Below are positions 1-12,010 of a stretch of 64,000 nt of DNA, piece after piece. The first letter of the stretch is position 1. Every line of letters starts with the position of its first letter. The stretch is from Shinisaurus crocodilurus. Its lineage: Eukaryota > Chordata > Lepidosauria > Squamata > Shinisauridae. The DNA lies in NCBI GenBank assembly GCA_021292165.1, contig JAHFWL010001001.1, positions 1,612,001 through 1,676,000 of the forward strand, read 5' to 3'. Below the pieces are notes generated by a model. That model saw only the letters and a list, made by a program, of their open reading frames with translations. It did no database searches and had not been told where the DNA came from. Position numbers and translations under genes: made by a program.

Positions 1-411
1 ATGTACATGTGTGCTCGCACACACATACACCTATACGGGTAATACAGTATGGGGGTGTGTATACACATAAACGTACAGTGTGTGTGTAAGTGCCAGAGTA
101 ATATATGAGTACCTACCTACACACACACACACACACACACACACAGGCTGGATCGAGCCAACTTTATTTCGCGCCTGTTGGAGGACTTGGTTCTTGGCCT
201 CGAATTATTCTTTCTCCTGTGTGTACACATATGCAAGCCTCCATTTTCAACGGTGAGTACAATTCTGCCTCTCTATTCAACTTAAGGGACAAAGTTCGGG
301 AGAAACAGGGAAAGTTGCAAAGGCCATAGAAGAACCTTTCAAAATAGAAATAATAAGAATACATTGCAGAACACTTTGTGTGCTGAAAAGGTGCTGCAGA
401 AACCACGCAGT

Positions 412-446
<35 letters not shown>

Positions 447-814
447 CAAGAGGCAAAATATAAACTTTCTGCACGTTGTGCAGAGAGCGAGAAAGGAAGG
501 GGAGCGTGCGGCGTGGGGAAGAAGAAACTGGTTTTGTTTCTACACCAGCTCTCATTTGAACACATAAATGTACTCCTCTGTTGCGGCGAACTGGGAAATA
601 AATAGTAGTAGTAATGCGTTTCACGGGAACATACTTTAAATGAAGCTCATATCCATGGAATTTACCTCAAACTCAATGTGTTAATTAGGCCAAATTCTCG
701 GGTTGGTTTCTAATATTCTAACATGGATTTTACACATTCACAAGTCTCTTTCTCTTTCTCCCTCTACAGTTGATTTCGCCTTTAGAAGACAGTATGTAGC
801 TCAGATATTTCTCA

Positions 815-900
815 TGCAATCCTGAACACACTTACCTGGGAGTAAGCTCCATTGACCACAGTGGGACTTACTCCCGAGTAAATGAGCACAGGATTGCGCT
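815..900. repeat. Short hairpin MITE, family 1
   Basis: Imperfect palindrome in which a CTTACCTGGGAGTAAG-type arm pairs with GGGACTTACTCCCGAGTAA. It is bounded by GCAATCCT and AGGATTGC ends. The same unit recurs more than 25 times in the window. The ends resemble those of the Harbinger-like family described at 9113-9284. Confidence 0.75.
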
Positions 901-2100
901 GTTCGCCTTGGGATAGATTGTATGAATGTGTGTACATTGTAGTGTATTCTGTGTATGATGGGTACACCATTCCTATTGCTAGTATGGAAGTGTGTGTGCG
1001 CGCGCACACACACTATGTACAGAGTGAGTGAGAGAGAGATTGTGAGACGCACAATTATTTTATGGATATAGATATAGAAATGCATGCATCCTATATGAAT
1101 AAGTACAAGCATATGTGCCCATGTGAATAATATGGCTATAGCCTATGATGCAGAGATGTATCACCCACACCACAAATAATGGAAGTTAATATGAACTGTG
1201 CATAATATGTATAATTTGAAACATATTATACAAGGAAGTTTCCTTGGGGAAAGTGTGTGTGTGAGAGAGTTTAAGCCCTTTTGTGTTTATTCATCATGTA
1301 AACGAGAGGGAGTGTGCGCGCGCGTGCACGTGCAGGCGTGTGTAAGTGTGTGTTACACATGCTGAATTTCTTGCCTTGCACAGCAAGGTAATTGTGTAAG
1401 GGCTGCTTCTCTTGCTGCTGCAGCTTTTCAAATTGAGAGAAATGAAGGGGGGGGCGATAAATTGTACCTGGGTTCTAGCGAACAACACCAGAGGGAACGC
1501 TTTGCTCTCCCCCCCCCTTCCTTCACCTCCCAACTTGAAAAGCTATCCAAGCACAGTTTGTGCCTTACTTCAGGAATGGACAGACTTTCAGGCTCACTTT
1601 GGGTTGTTGTTTTTTTATAAAAATATTATCATTTTAATTGGTAGTACAATTGCTGGAGCCTGCTGCAAAAGGTAAGTATTGTTTTTTTTTAATAAAAATA
1701 AAAATTCTGAACTCAGGAATTTGTTTGGAATACCCGAGCCGAACAGAGAGCCCATGGTCCTTCTACACAAAAATCCACTCCGGCTTCCCCCAAGTTGTTG
1801 TGGCTTTTATTTCCATTTCAGTCATATAATTTAAGGCAGGGGTTCCTTGCATTGCTGTCGTTGTTAAAGAGTTGGGAATCAGAAGTCCTTGTGGATCTAT
1901 TGAAAAAAAATATATACCTGGACATCCACCATGAGATCCTTCTACCCTTCTATCGACCTCACCTCAGCCTCACCAGTTGAACTTGTGAATGTTTGGGGTG
2001 GGAGTATAAAGAGAAGGGAACGCGACTGAGAGCACAAGCCTAGTCTACTCAGAGAAGTAGGCTGAGTTTAACTCCCCCAGTGGCTACCCGCTTATTCCCA

Positions 2101-2506
2101 GGTACACACTTACCTGGGAGTAAGTCCCATTGAACTCATTTGGGCTTACTTCTGGGTTAAAAACCGCAAAGTGGCACCTGCAAGGCAAACATGCTTATCT
2201 GGGCATATGGTTTCGTGGTCCACACTTCCTAAGATGCATCTGATCCGAAGTCGCATCGGATGAAGTGGGCTTTAGCCCACAAAAGCTGTTGCCCAAATAG
2301 ATCCTTAGTCTTTAAGGTGCCACAAGACACTTTGTTGTTGTTGTTGCTGGAATAGAGCAACAAGGCTACTCTCTGGAAATTGTTACTTCAGAGTAGATAC
2401 CCATGGGATTGCGCGGTAAGGCTACAGTCCTATATCCACTGACCTAGGAGTCAGCCCCATTGAACTCAACTGGACTTACTAGGTAGACCTGGATAGGATT
2501 ACCGCT
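2101..2506. repeat. Two family-1 hairpin MITEs (2101-2157, 2420-2506)
   Basis: Two diverged copies of the GGAGTAAGTCCCATTGAACT hairpin repeat. The second retains CAGTCCTATA and GGATAGGATT ends. The DNA between them (about 2160-2415) shows no gene. It includes short diverged sequence and a TTG microsatellite near 2333-2346. Confidence 0.65.
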
Positions 2507-3058
2507 GTCAGACCTTCAAATTCCGTTTAAAAGCAAATCAAAGCAAATACAATAAGAAGAAAGTGGAAGGAGAAGCCAAGAAATCTAAATAAAGACCCTT
2601 TATTCCAAACCATAATAATAATTAAAAAACCAACTCCCCCCCCTCCAAAAAAAACCCCCAAACATCATCACCAACCTGGCTCTCTTCAGACTCCAGAACG
2701 CGACAGGGAGACTGCTTATCCTTCTTTGACCTATTCAACTTTACCCTCGAAATAATACATTTAAAAAAAGAACAAAAAAGAAAAGGAAAGGGAAAGTTCC
2801 AGGCAGAGACGCGAAAGCCAGATTTAAAAATACACACACACACACTCTCTCTGGCCGCCTTGACGGCTTGATTATTTTGAGTATAGCCGGTTCTCGGAGC
2901 TGCTTGTGTGTGTATATATATACACACACGTACGTGTGTGTGTGTGTGTGTTCATCCTATTCTTCCTGTCTGCATGTATATAAGTGGGTAGTACTGAAAA
3001 GGGTAAAAGGGAAGATTCTGTGTGTTGGGAGGTGGGGGGGGGAGATCCATTATTATTA

Positions 3059-3089
<31 letters not shown>

Positions 3090-3159
3090 TTTATTGGGGG
3101 GAAACTTTGTAGTAAAAATAATCCTCGCCTTTGAAAAGTAGAAAAGAGTGCCTTTGCTC

Positions 3160-4462
3160 CCCTCTCTTTTTCTCCCTCGCTCTCAGCAAGGCGCAGAAAC
3201 TAGCCAAAGGATAACACCGCTGCGCTTTGGCTGAACATCGCCCCCCCCCCCATAACACATACTCTCTCTCACTCTCTTTCTGTTCCCTGAGACGTGATGC
3301 GCGTTAGTACCGCAGGGGTGGGGTTGTGGGGGCGATGGGGGGGGTGTTGGAGACGGGAAGCCCTGGGTGGATGGTTTGTGTTAGAAGAACCAACCGTTTC
3401 TTTTTTGGTGGTGGGGGGGGGAGTGGGGGGAGGGGAGACAGCGGAGAGCGAGACAGAGTGCGTCGGGAGGGGCGGGGGAGAGAGAGAAAGAGAAGATTTC
3501 TCAAGCTTTGAATTTTTCTTTCTGATTGAGAAAGATGGATAGGAGAGGGAATTGGGAGGGGAGGGACGAGGAAAAGGAGGGAGTAAAAAAGAAAAAAAAG
3601 AAAGAAAGAAAGAGGAGGGAGGGAATAGTCGCTCCTGTCTTTGTGCCTCGTTTGCCTGCAAGAAAAATAGGCTGGAAAGGGAGAGGAAGGGAGGTTTGAC
3701 GAAGGGAGGGAGAAAGAGAGACAGCCTCCAGTTGCACGATCGCAGCTGGTTGGCCAGCCGAGCAGAGACGCTCAGCTGCCTTCGCCTCAGCGCACTCGAC
3801 TGGAGACTGGCTGCTCTGCCCGCCTCGGCCGCTCTCGCTCGCTCTCTCTCTCTCTCTGCACCCGAGCTGAGAGAGCCAACCTGCGAAGGCAGGCAGAGCG
3901 GCTATCGCTTCCTTCCTTCCCTCACCCACCCCTCAAACTTCCCCCCTCTCCCTCCTTTGATTTATTTTGTTTTTTTCCTGTGCGCCTTTGGGATTCGTGA
4001 GGTCCGGGGAAAGGGGTGGACAGAAGCCCTCTTTTGGGAGGGAGCCTTTGCGATTTTTAATTTTTGCACATCAAGGAGTTGTGTCCGCGAGGGAGAGAGA
4101 CAGATAGGCAGGCAGGCAGAGGAGGGCGGCGATCCGCCTGGCATTTTTGGAGAGGGGGAGAGCGCGGCGGGCTTCCCCTTCGCCTTGACATTTCCTCGAT
4201 GCCGTCCTGACCAACGGTCATTTTTTTGGGTACCGCCGAGAAAGAGCCAAGGAGATGGCTGCTGTTGTCGCCGCCGCTGCGGGTGCTCTTGCTGCTCCTG
4301 CGTCCAGGCCGGCGCTGTGAGCTTTGGAGGCGAAGGGGATGCGGTGACCGCTCGGCTCCGGGCACGGAGAAGGTAAACGGAGTCTCCGCTCCAGAGCGCG
4401 CTTGCCCGTGCGCAATCCGGAGCGAGCCGGGGGGGTTCATGGGAAGGGGAATTACAACCTGC

Positions 4463-4500
<38 letters not shown>

Positions 4501-5410
4501 TGGATTCCACTTCTCCAAAGAACAAGGCCCCAGTAATACGATTGCCAGCTCGTGTTTTGTTTTGGAGTCTTGGCGAGAGAGTGTCCAAGGTAGCTCCGTC
4601 GATCTTGGCGTTGCGGGGAGCGATCCCGGTTGTTTGCCCCTGGGGGTGTGTGCCTGGGGTGTGAGAGAATCCAGCCACACACACACAAACACACAGACCG
4701 GCTCCGTTTTTCCTTCCTTCCTTCCTTCCCCGCAGCGCCTGGCAGAGCCTGTTGTGGTTCCTTTGCGCCGCGCTGGCTGCATTTTTCATCCAGGCTTGGC
4801 CGCCGCGGCCTGGTTCTGTCAAGGCTGATCGTCTCTGCAGAGCTCTCGGAGGAGGAAAAAGAAAGCGGGGGTTCCTTCACGGTCTCTTCCCCCCCCCAAG
4901 CTCATCTACTACTCCTTCATGCGTCCCCCCCCCCACTACTGCTTCATCTACTGCAAGCTTTCTGCGTAATTATGTGGCAGACGAGAGACGGGCGGCGAAA
5001 AGAGCGATTTAAGCTTCTCGAAGACGCGTTCGTCCTCTTGCAGGCTGCTTGGTCTCGCATTTGTTTTGTTCGCCACCAAGACTCGCTGCTATCAACTTTG
5101 CCCTTTTCCCCAACGCCTGGAATGGGGGGGGGGGGGCGCTGGAGCCTGGAAGGAGGGAAGCTTGGTGGGGGGGGGTGCGTGGGAGGAAATATTAGGGAGA
5201 GATCCTTTCCAATGGTGACCCAAGCTCTTGATCGAGGGAGGGGGTGCCCTCCTTCCCCCAGCCGAGCAATGGCTAAGGACACATCCTCTACCCGCACCCC
5301 CCCTCCCGCACCAAGAGCAGCAGCTCCTTCAACCCCCCCCCCGTCCCTTCGCTACCGCGAATGCATCTGCCTCCCACTAACTAGCCATGGAACCCCAACA
5401 AATCCAAGGT
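3160..5410 (+). promoter_or_regulatory. TBX5: Probable TBX5 promoter and 5' untranslated first-exon region
   Basis: Base composition changes sharply to GC- and purine/pyrimidine-rich DNA with many CpGs, about 3.4-5.6 kb upstream of the coding start. TBX5 genes usually have a non-coding first exon separated from the ATG exon by an intron, and this is the only CpG-rich zone before exon 2. Two good donor sites could end such an exon: AAG|GTAAAC, with exon end at 4372, and AAG|GTGAGG, with exon end at 5408. I cannot place the transcription start and saw no convincing TATA box. Long open frames here (for example 3552-4376 on + and 3962-4822 on -) are products of low-complexity GC-rich sequence and are not called as genes. 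Confidence 0.45.
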
Positions 5411-5905
5411 GAGGTTGGAGCAATTTGTCTAGAAAAGGGGAAAACAGCAGCAGCTCTTTGAAATGACCTCTGCAGTCCCTTGTGTGTGTGTGTGTGTGTT
5501 TTAAATCCAGGTTTACTCAGAAGTAAATCCCATAAACTTCGACGAGGTTAACTCCTGTGTCAGTGTACATGGGACTTGCAGTTTCTTTATGCATCAATCA
5601 CTGTATTTGTATTTGATCTTCATGCTAAACCCTTTCTTTTCCAAATTAAATTATTAAAGGAGCTCCATTAATGTTAGCTAAATGTAGCTGAAAGGTCCAG
5701 GATCTGATTTATTTATTTATTATTATTGTTATTATTATTATTATTATTAACAACAACAACTGATTTCTCTGCTATTCTTGAGAGGGAGAACAACTCAGCT
5801 GAATTGTTCTAAATATCTGATCAATGATATAATCTGGAAATTCGTTCAACCCCTCGTTTTGATTGTGTTTAGTCTCCTAGTATAACTAGAAATATAGTAG
5901 AATAT

Positions 5906-5936
<31 letters not shown>

Positions 5937-6194
5937 GGGGGGAGAGTCCTTGAATGATAGTAACAGCTTAAAGATTGCTACACCCCATCTTGAAGTATTA
6001 TGAAATATTTCCCAATCATTTCGATGAATTTTTTTCCCCAAATTGTCTGTCTCTAGAAATGCACCCATATTCTACCAACCCAGTGATTTATTCTGTTAGA
6101 ATAGGTGAATCCCATTGATTTAAGTGAAATATTTCTTGAGAAGCATGTTATATAGTTTTGAATGAGAAATTCCCCCCACCCCCCAAGTTAACCG

Positions 6195-6525
6195 GTCAAA
6201 TTCTAACCACATTTTGCTTGGCCAGTAAGTTGTACTGATTTCAATGGAGCTTACTTCCAAGTAAGTGTGATGAGGACTGCAGACTTAGCCTGCAACCTTA
6301 CACACTTACCTTGGAGTAAGTTCCACTGAACTTGATGGAGCTTATTTCTGAGTAGTCAATAGGCTTGCAGTGTTAGGCTTTGATTTCATGCAGGGTTACT
6401 CAGAAATAAACACCAAAGAAATTAATGGCATTTTCTTCCAAGTAAACATATTTAGACTGCAATCCTATACATATTTCCCTGCAAGGAAGTCCCATTGAAC
6501 TCAATGTAGCTTACTTCTGAGTAGA
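6195..6525. repeat. Cluster of four family-1 hairpin MITEs
   Basis: Four adjacent diverged copies of the AGTAAGTCCCATTGAACTCA hairpin unit lie at about 6196-6287, 6289-6372, 6393-6455 and 6456-6524. Each retains part of the GCAATCCTATA-type end and the two GTAAG arms. Close packing suggests repeated insertion into, or next to, older copies. Confidence 0.7.
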
Positions 6526-6720
6526 TTTGGGGGGGCGGGTTCTTGCTGGATTTTCCTTCTTCATTATTTCATATTTGATCATTAAGAGAGGGCCTCTTAA
6601 AAGTTTTTCTTTTCTTTAAGCCAAAATCCATCGACTGCCATATTTAAAGAACTGCCACACATTTAACATGTGGAAATATGTGTCAAAGTTCTTAAATTAT
6701 TTCAAAAATAAAATCAAGGC

Positions 6721-6760
<40 letters not shown>

Positions 6761-7416
6761 TCATCATCACCACTCAAAGGTCATTTTCTGTGGTTGTTTA
6801 TTATAGACCAAACAGTTCTCGATCTGTAGATTTCTCATTCTCTCTGTGACTTTCCATTTATCTGAGAAAATAGAATTATTTTTCCTTTGGGGGCAAAAAT
6901 TGTTTACATCATTCAGATCATGTGGCTCCAGCATTTGCCTGTTTTTAAAACTACGCAGTTGCTCTATTTATAATGAGGATCTTTTTTCTTTAAAAAATAA
7001 ATAAAGTAACATCAGCTTTAGATAAGGTTTTGCCGTTTTAGATGAAGTAATAAAAGGCCCAAGGCTCAGTAATTGGCCTTGGTTAGAAAACCTGCTTCTA
7101 GTGGAAGGGCTGAGAAAGAAATTTGGTCTTCAATCTTTATGGGCCTCCTCTAGATAAATTTGACAAGTACCTTCTAACAGAAGTCTACAGGATCATTGTG
7201 TGTGTGTCCTTAGCTTGCTCCGTTGATGTTGAGTGTATTTGTGTACATATGTTACACATGCATATGCATAATAGGAATCTTTCTCTGTATGTGCATACCC
7301 ATCGTTGCTGTATGTGTAGATATATAATATTTCTGTGTGTGTGTTTTGCACACTCGCAGAGAGAAGCACATTCATTTATACTTCTATATACACACATTGT
7401 GTGTTTAGTATATCTG

Positions 7417-7417
<1 letters not shown>

Positions 7418-7484
<67 letters not shown>
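7418..7484. repeat. (TG)n(AG)n compound microsatellite
   Basis: A run of TG dinucleotides passes directly into a run of AG dinucleotides. It lies inside putative intron 1, next to a family-1 hairpin repeat at about 7493-7570. Confidence 0.9.
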
Positions 7485-7486
<2 letters not shown>

Positions 7487-7492
7487 TTCGAC

Positions 7493-7998
7493 TGCTTGCA
7501 ATTATCTGGGACTAAACCCCATTGAGAACCATGGGATTGTCTTCTGGGTAGACATGTATGGGACTGCCCTGCCTGGACAAGTGACAGGATTGGGTCACGA
7601 TCCTGCACATTGTTACATTCCTTAAACCGCACTGACTTCAACTCCGTTTAAGCGGGGCCCGCAGCCCTATCCTATGCATATGTATACAGAAGTAAACCAG
7701 GTTGACTTCACTGGGACTTACACCCCAGTAAATGTCCAAGGATAGCGGCCCCCACCTTCTCGCTCTTTTAGAACATTGAAGAATATATGTACACATCCAT
7801 TATTATATACACATCTTCCGTCCTTGTATGCACACACTGGGATACACGAGGACTGTATATTTATATATATTTATACATACTTAATGTGAAGTATCATTAT
7901 TATTATTAATAGAAGAGTAGTAGTAGTCATATTGCATTTTTAATGTACACCCCCCCCCAGAGAACTTTGGTTATTGGGTGCTTTAAAAGTGCAATAAC

Positions 7999-8037
<39 letters not shown>

Positions 8038-8210
8038 GCATCATCAGTGTCTATAGCATATTGTAAGTTTAAAAGGGCAGATATTGTGTGTGCAGGCACA
8101 CTATGCAATCTCAGACTCAGTCTCAATTCTCAGTCTCCTCAGAAGTGAGTCCCATTGAGTTCAACGGGGCTTACTCCCAGGCAACAGTCGGTAGGCTTGC
8201 AGCCTAAATA
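7493..8210. repeat. Family-1 hairpin MITEs (7493-7570, 7660-7745, 8112-8210)
   Basis: Three copies of the short GTAAG/CTTAC hairpin repeat. AT-rich sequence and an ATT microsatellite (8001-8037) separate them. Confidence 0.65.
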
Positions 8211-8621
8211 ATCTCTATCCGTGTACGTTGGGGTGGCCTTTCTACCAGACAGGGGGAGAGAGAGAAACAAGCAAGCACGCACGCACGCACACACGCACAT
8301 AAGCACATAGATAGATACTGCTATGTACATACTCGTCCTATGTCAAATTCTGCTGGCATTTAATGTTCGTTTATGCATAGCTGTGAATCTCTCGATGCGA
8401 AAGACGGAGAGGGTGGGTGTTGGTGTTGGGGGGGTCCCCGATGGGAGGGGAAGGTACCCCTAAAAAGAACTCTCTTTGGACCTCGTGTTCGGACGGTAAG
8501 GCCTCGATTTCCAGAGACCTAAATGACTCGCTTCTAATTTGGATCTGTGGACGTCTCACTACTAAGGCCTGTGTCCGCACACGACTCGGCTCTTCCGAAC
8601 ATCCTCGCAGCTTCTCCTGGG

Positions 8622-8624
<3 letters not shown>

Positions 8625-8677
<53 letters not shown>
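8625..8677. repeat. (AG)n microsatellite upstream of exon 2
   Basis: An uninterrupted AG tract of about 26 units ends 111 nt before the splice acceptor of the first coding exon. In the transcript it is a purine-rich GA repeat close to the acceptor. Confidence 0.95.
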
Positions 8678-8679
<2 letters not shown>

Positions 8680-8815
8680 ATCCCAACTGGGGGGGGGGGA
8701 ACGCAGTGTGGGATCGAGCATGAGTTAAAAGGTCAGCTGTGATCCCATTCTCCCCACCGCCTCTCTCTTTCTCCCTTGCGTCGTCCAGGCAGTGGGGGGC
8801 TCAGCAGCCTGGAAC

Positions 8816-8968
8816 ATGGCGGATGCCGAAGAGGGCTTCGGACTCCCAGCAACGCCGGTAGATTCGGAGACCAAGGAGCTGCCCAGCGAAGGCAAGACGG
8901 ACAACAACCAGCTGGGGGGAGCCAGCAGCAAGCAACCCTCGTCGCCCCAGGCCGCCTTTACCCAACAG
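8816..8968 (+). CDS. TBX5: TBX5 coding exon 2 (start codon, residues 1-51)
   Basis: First coding exon of T-box transcription factor 5, the nuclear DNA-binding regulator of heart-chamber, conduction-system and forelimb development. The acceptor is a pyrimidine-rich tract ending in AG at 8787-8788, leaving about 27 nt of 5' untranslated sequence. The ATG has a strong context, with A at -3 and G at +4. Residues 1-9 read MADAEEGFG, and the exon ends [11 protein letters not shown] before a GTAAGC donor (phase 0). These match the known TBX5 amino terminus at both ends. The middle (residues 11-40) is diverged, and the exon is two residues longer than the human one as I recall it. The segment lies before the T-box and in other TBX5 proteins helps partner binding (NKX2-5, GATA4). 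An alternative acceptor AG a few bases downstream (8792 or 8804) would change only untranslated sequence. Confidence 0.97.
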
Positions 8969-9112
8969 GTAAGCCGCATTTGGGCATGGGATGGAGTGGC
9001 GGGGGGGGGGGGGCAGAAGGTGGCATGTTTCGGGAAGGGGGAGGAAATCTGACCGTTTCTTTTACTCCTGCACTTATTAGTCGAGACGTGGGGTGGGGGA
9101 AATAGCGATTCA

Positions 9113-9284
9113 GGGTGCAATCCTATACATGTTTAGACCGGGGGGGGGGGATTCCTACAACTCCAAGCATGCTGGGAGTTGTAGGATTTCTTCTTCTTCT
9201 TCTTCTTCTTCTTCTTCTTCTTCTTCTTCTTCTTCTTCTTCTTCTTCTTCTTCTTCTTCTTCTGTCTAAAATAGGATTGCACCC
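9113..9284. mobile_element. Harbinger-like palindromic MITE with internal (TTC)n
   Basis: Terminal inverted repeats GGGTGCAATCC and GGATTGCACCC bound two arms carrying CCTACAACTCC and GGGAGTTGTAGG. The flanking trinucleotides are TCA on the left and TTA on the right, consistent with a decayed TWA duplication typical of PIF/Harbinger insertions. In sister copies (17487-17623, 21778-21910, 34548-34670) the right arm has a simple T-tract after GTAGGA. Here that tract has become about 25 TTC units (9188-9262). It encodes no transposase, so it would be non-autonomous. Confidence 0.7.
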
Positions 9285-9569
9285 TTAATAAATTAATAGC
9301 CGTATTTGCAGAGACGGGCAACGGATTCTAGCTACAGAGGTGGGATTTGCGGGGTGGGGGGGGGATGCCTTATCCTACTCTGTAGCAGGGCGGGCATTAC
9401 CAGTGGTCCCGTCACGGTAGGAGTCAGCAAAATGAAGAGGACACCGCCCCCCCCCCAACGCAGCAGGGCTAGCCGGCCACATTTTGAAGGAAGGGACATA
9501 ATGTGAATTACCATCTTAAAAGCACCCCCCAAACTCCCCCCCCCCAAGGCCATGAAGTCCAGAATCTAA

Positions 9570-9680
9570 AATGACTACTATTGACTAGGGTGTTAGTGAC
9601 CAAGGTAATAGTAGACTACTACCATTGACTAGGGTAATAGACTACTACTGCACTGCTATTGACTAGGGTAAGACACCCGT
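9570..9680. repeat. Short degenerate tandem repeat
   Basis: The motif ATTGACTAGGGT recurs three times, separated by AATAGACTACTAC-type sequence. This suggests a small local tandem duplication. I see no coding or structural role. Confidence 0.6.
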
Positions 9681-10007
9681 CCCCAAGGAGCCAAGTGTTG
9701 GGGTACCGTTAAAGGACTGCCACATTATATTTTTAATGCAGGGGTGGGGCAGGACGGGGCATCATTTGGATCGTCTGCCTCTGGCATCAAAACGACATGG
9801 GCCGTCTCTTTGCAGCATTAGAATAACCCACGGTCGTCGTCGCGCGCTCATAGAGTGAATTATCTCGATGGTACCATGCACTGCCTTTATAGCAGACACG
9901 GTTATGTAAGCCAAATAAAATGGGATGCTCTCCTCGTGTATTCCCCCATTACTGGATCCTGGGATAAAGGCCATTCCAGGATCTGACCTCACACACCCAC
10001 CAACTGA

Positions 10008-10405
10008 GGCTGCAATCCTGGACGGTATTACCTCTCTGAATCAATCCCGCTGAACTTGATGGAACTTACTTCTGCGCTGACATGCGTTGCTAGGTAGATT
10101 TGAAACCTCGAGTTGTAAAGGGGGGGGGGTGTCTCACACACACACGGAATATACTGCTGCTCTTTAATTACCCTGATTGTAACATAGGCATTAAAGAAGA
10201 GTGTGTTTTCCAAAAAATAAATAAAAAAGTCAGGGGTAACTAGCCTAGTCTAAGCAATCCTGATGTGTGTAAGATGCTCAGATGACCCGGAGACGCCTGC
10301 AAATATAGAGTAACAGTGTACTCCTATAGGAATCTACTGAGGAGTAAACCTATTGAGTTAAATGAGACTTACCCCATGTAAGTGTGTATACAATTGTAGC
10401 CTGAA
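10008..10405. repeat. Two family-1 hairpin MITEs (10008-10100, 10300-10405)
   Basis: Both contain the AGTAAAC/GTAAG arms around a CCTATTGAGTT or CCGCTGAACTT core. They are diverged copies of the repeat found throughout introns 1-3. Confidence 0.65.
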
Positions 10406-11178
10406 GCATATTTGCTTCATATCCAAATGGCATGGAAAGAAAGGAAGAACTTTCAAATAAAACGCACACATGTGAATGCATGCCTGTGTCTTCAAGGCCT
10501 TCTACCACTGTCCTTCTTGAGCCCGCAATATTTTCTGCCTTGATCTTTTGGGTTTGTTCTTCCTTCCTATATCCCAACATCTGTTCTCTAGTGGTTGGAG
10601 AAACCGATCCCTCCCCCCCCTTCATTATGACAAAAACACATCCTCTTGGAGCGGCTGGGGGAGAAAAAATAATCTTTTCTTTCTTTGCCTCCTTCTCCAG
10701 TGAGCAGGCTAGCAGTGGTTTTGCCTGATCTCAGCTGTTTTGGCTGGAGAAGTAACAGCAAGCACCCCACAGAAAAAGAATGTATTGCAGGATTTTTAAT
10801 TATTGTTTTAATGTAGTGCTGGATTGTGGCACAGTTAAGTTTCCACCTCTGAAATGGGCGGGGGGGGGGGATTGCTTTAGATGCATTCAAATAATTGTTA
10901 TTTTATTTTGAAAGGGCCTTTCAAAGAACAAAGAACACAGAACACAGAACTGGGGAAACTAATATGCCCCCCCCTCTCTCTGCAAACCTTGTTTTTTGAC
11001 ATCTGTGGCCTAAAATGCCTTAGTTTAAACTTTGAGTTCAGTACATGGCACCCCTTCCTATGCATTGTGCATTGTGTTCAAACTAGGTAAATATGCTTAG
11101 GCAATCCCTAAGCAATCCTATATCTTCTCTACATATTCCCAAACAGATTTAAAAACCAACAAACAAAAAAAAACTATC

Positions 11179-11179
<1 letters not shown>

Positions 11180-11221
<42 letters not shown>

Positions 11222-12010
11222 TGTACATGTGAGAATATATAGAAATGACAACTGGCTGCAAATTCTATGCACACTTACTTGGGCATCAATATTATCTTTG
11301 AACTTATTGGGATGTGTTTCTTTGGAGCAGACATGCATAGATACAGTAGGCTTGCATTGATAGGCTGTGCGTGCATGTGTGTGTTATGGAAAAAGTTAAT
11401 TGTTATTTGCCAAAACACCCAATCAGTGTGAAACTGAGGACTAGATAGCTTAGTCAACTAGCATTCTGGTTGATTAATCAGTGGGCAATTTTAAATAGCC
11501 AGGTCAAATTTTGATCTGATGGCCTGACAGCTAATGGTATGCTTGTTATTATTTATTTCTATTTCTTCCTTTTATATATAATCTTTTGGTTCTGGTATGT
11601 CAGGGTAAGAAGATCCTCAGACTGCAGTCCTGTACAGATCTACTCAGAAGTAAGTCCTACTGAGTTCAGTGGGACTTACCTTACTCCCAGTAAGTGTGTG
11701 TAGGATTGCAGCCTTGGGCTGAAATCCTGTTCATACTTACTTGGGAGTAAGTGTCATTGAACTAAATGAGACTTAGGGTCTGAGTAACTATGTCTAGGGT
11801 TAAATTACACCATTAAAGATGGCTTTTCTAACCAAGAATTCCCTTATTAAATGTGAGTTATTCTGCACTTCATTTTTGATCTGGTTTTGGTTATACGCAA
11901 ATATATTCCAACTGAATCCATGTTAGGCAGAGGATGAATTGGCTAAGGCTGCAATCCCATACACACCTACTACTAGGGAGTAAGTCTTGTTGAACTCGAA
12001 GGGGAATAAA
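11180..12010. repeat. (GT)n(GA)n tract and family-1 hairpin cluster
   Basis: A compound microsatellite (about 11180-11221) is followed by family-1 hairpins at 11262-11365, 11618-11720, 11722-11800 and 11946-12010. The 11618 and 11722 copies abut each other, one ending GGATTGCAGCCT and the next beginning GGGCTGAAATCC. Confidence 0.65.

Larger units (their letters stand above)
1..3160. other. Upstream intergenic sequence of TBX5
   Basis: No gene is supported here. The open frames are driven by CA/TG repeats. The stretch holds (AC)n tracts near 119-145 and 415-444, CA/TG-rich sequence near 985-1012, 1250-1350 and 2838-2952, an ATT/ATTT tract near 3050-3096, and three copies of a short palindromic repeat (815-900, 2101-2157, 2420-2506). 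The rest looks like ordinary AT-rich reptilian intergenic DNA. In other vertebrates a divergent non-coding transcript has been described upstream of TBX5. Nothing in this sequence proves or excludes one. Confidence 0.6.
5411..8788 (+). other. Putative TBX5 intron 1 content
   Basis: No gene is seen. The stretch contains many copies of the family-1 hairpin repeat (5505-5581, 6195-6525, 7493-7745, 8112-8210), AAT/ATT microsatellites (about 5715-5750, 6719-6761, 8001-8037), (TG)n followed by (GA)n at 7418-7484, and a (GA)n tract at 8625-8677. About 6540-6700 and 6780-7120 look repeat-poor but show no recognisable motif. Confidence 0.55.

Noticed and set aside
3552..4376. 274-codon open frame on + in the GC-rich zone
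   Set aside because: Low-complexity Lys/Glu/Arg-rich start, no domain, and an overlapping 286-codon frame on the other strand (3962-4822). Stop codons are simply rare in GC- and purine-rich DNA. The region is better explained as promoter and untranslated exon.
4452..5412. Several open frames of 86-260 codons after the GC-rich block
   Set aside because: They run through CA/TG and CT microsatellites and C/G-runs, with no conserved motif and no splice support.
7123..7641. Cys/Val- and His/Thr-rich open frames
   Set aside because: Created by (TG)n and (GA)n translation.
9133..9321. Open frame with a poly-Lys run
   Set aside because: It is the reverse translation of the TTC microsatellite in a MITE.
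9306..9553. Alternative TBX5 exon just after exon 2
   Set aside because: No conserved protein sequence in either frame and no paired splice sites.
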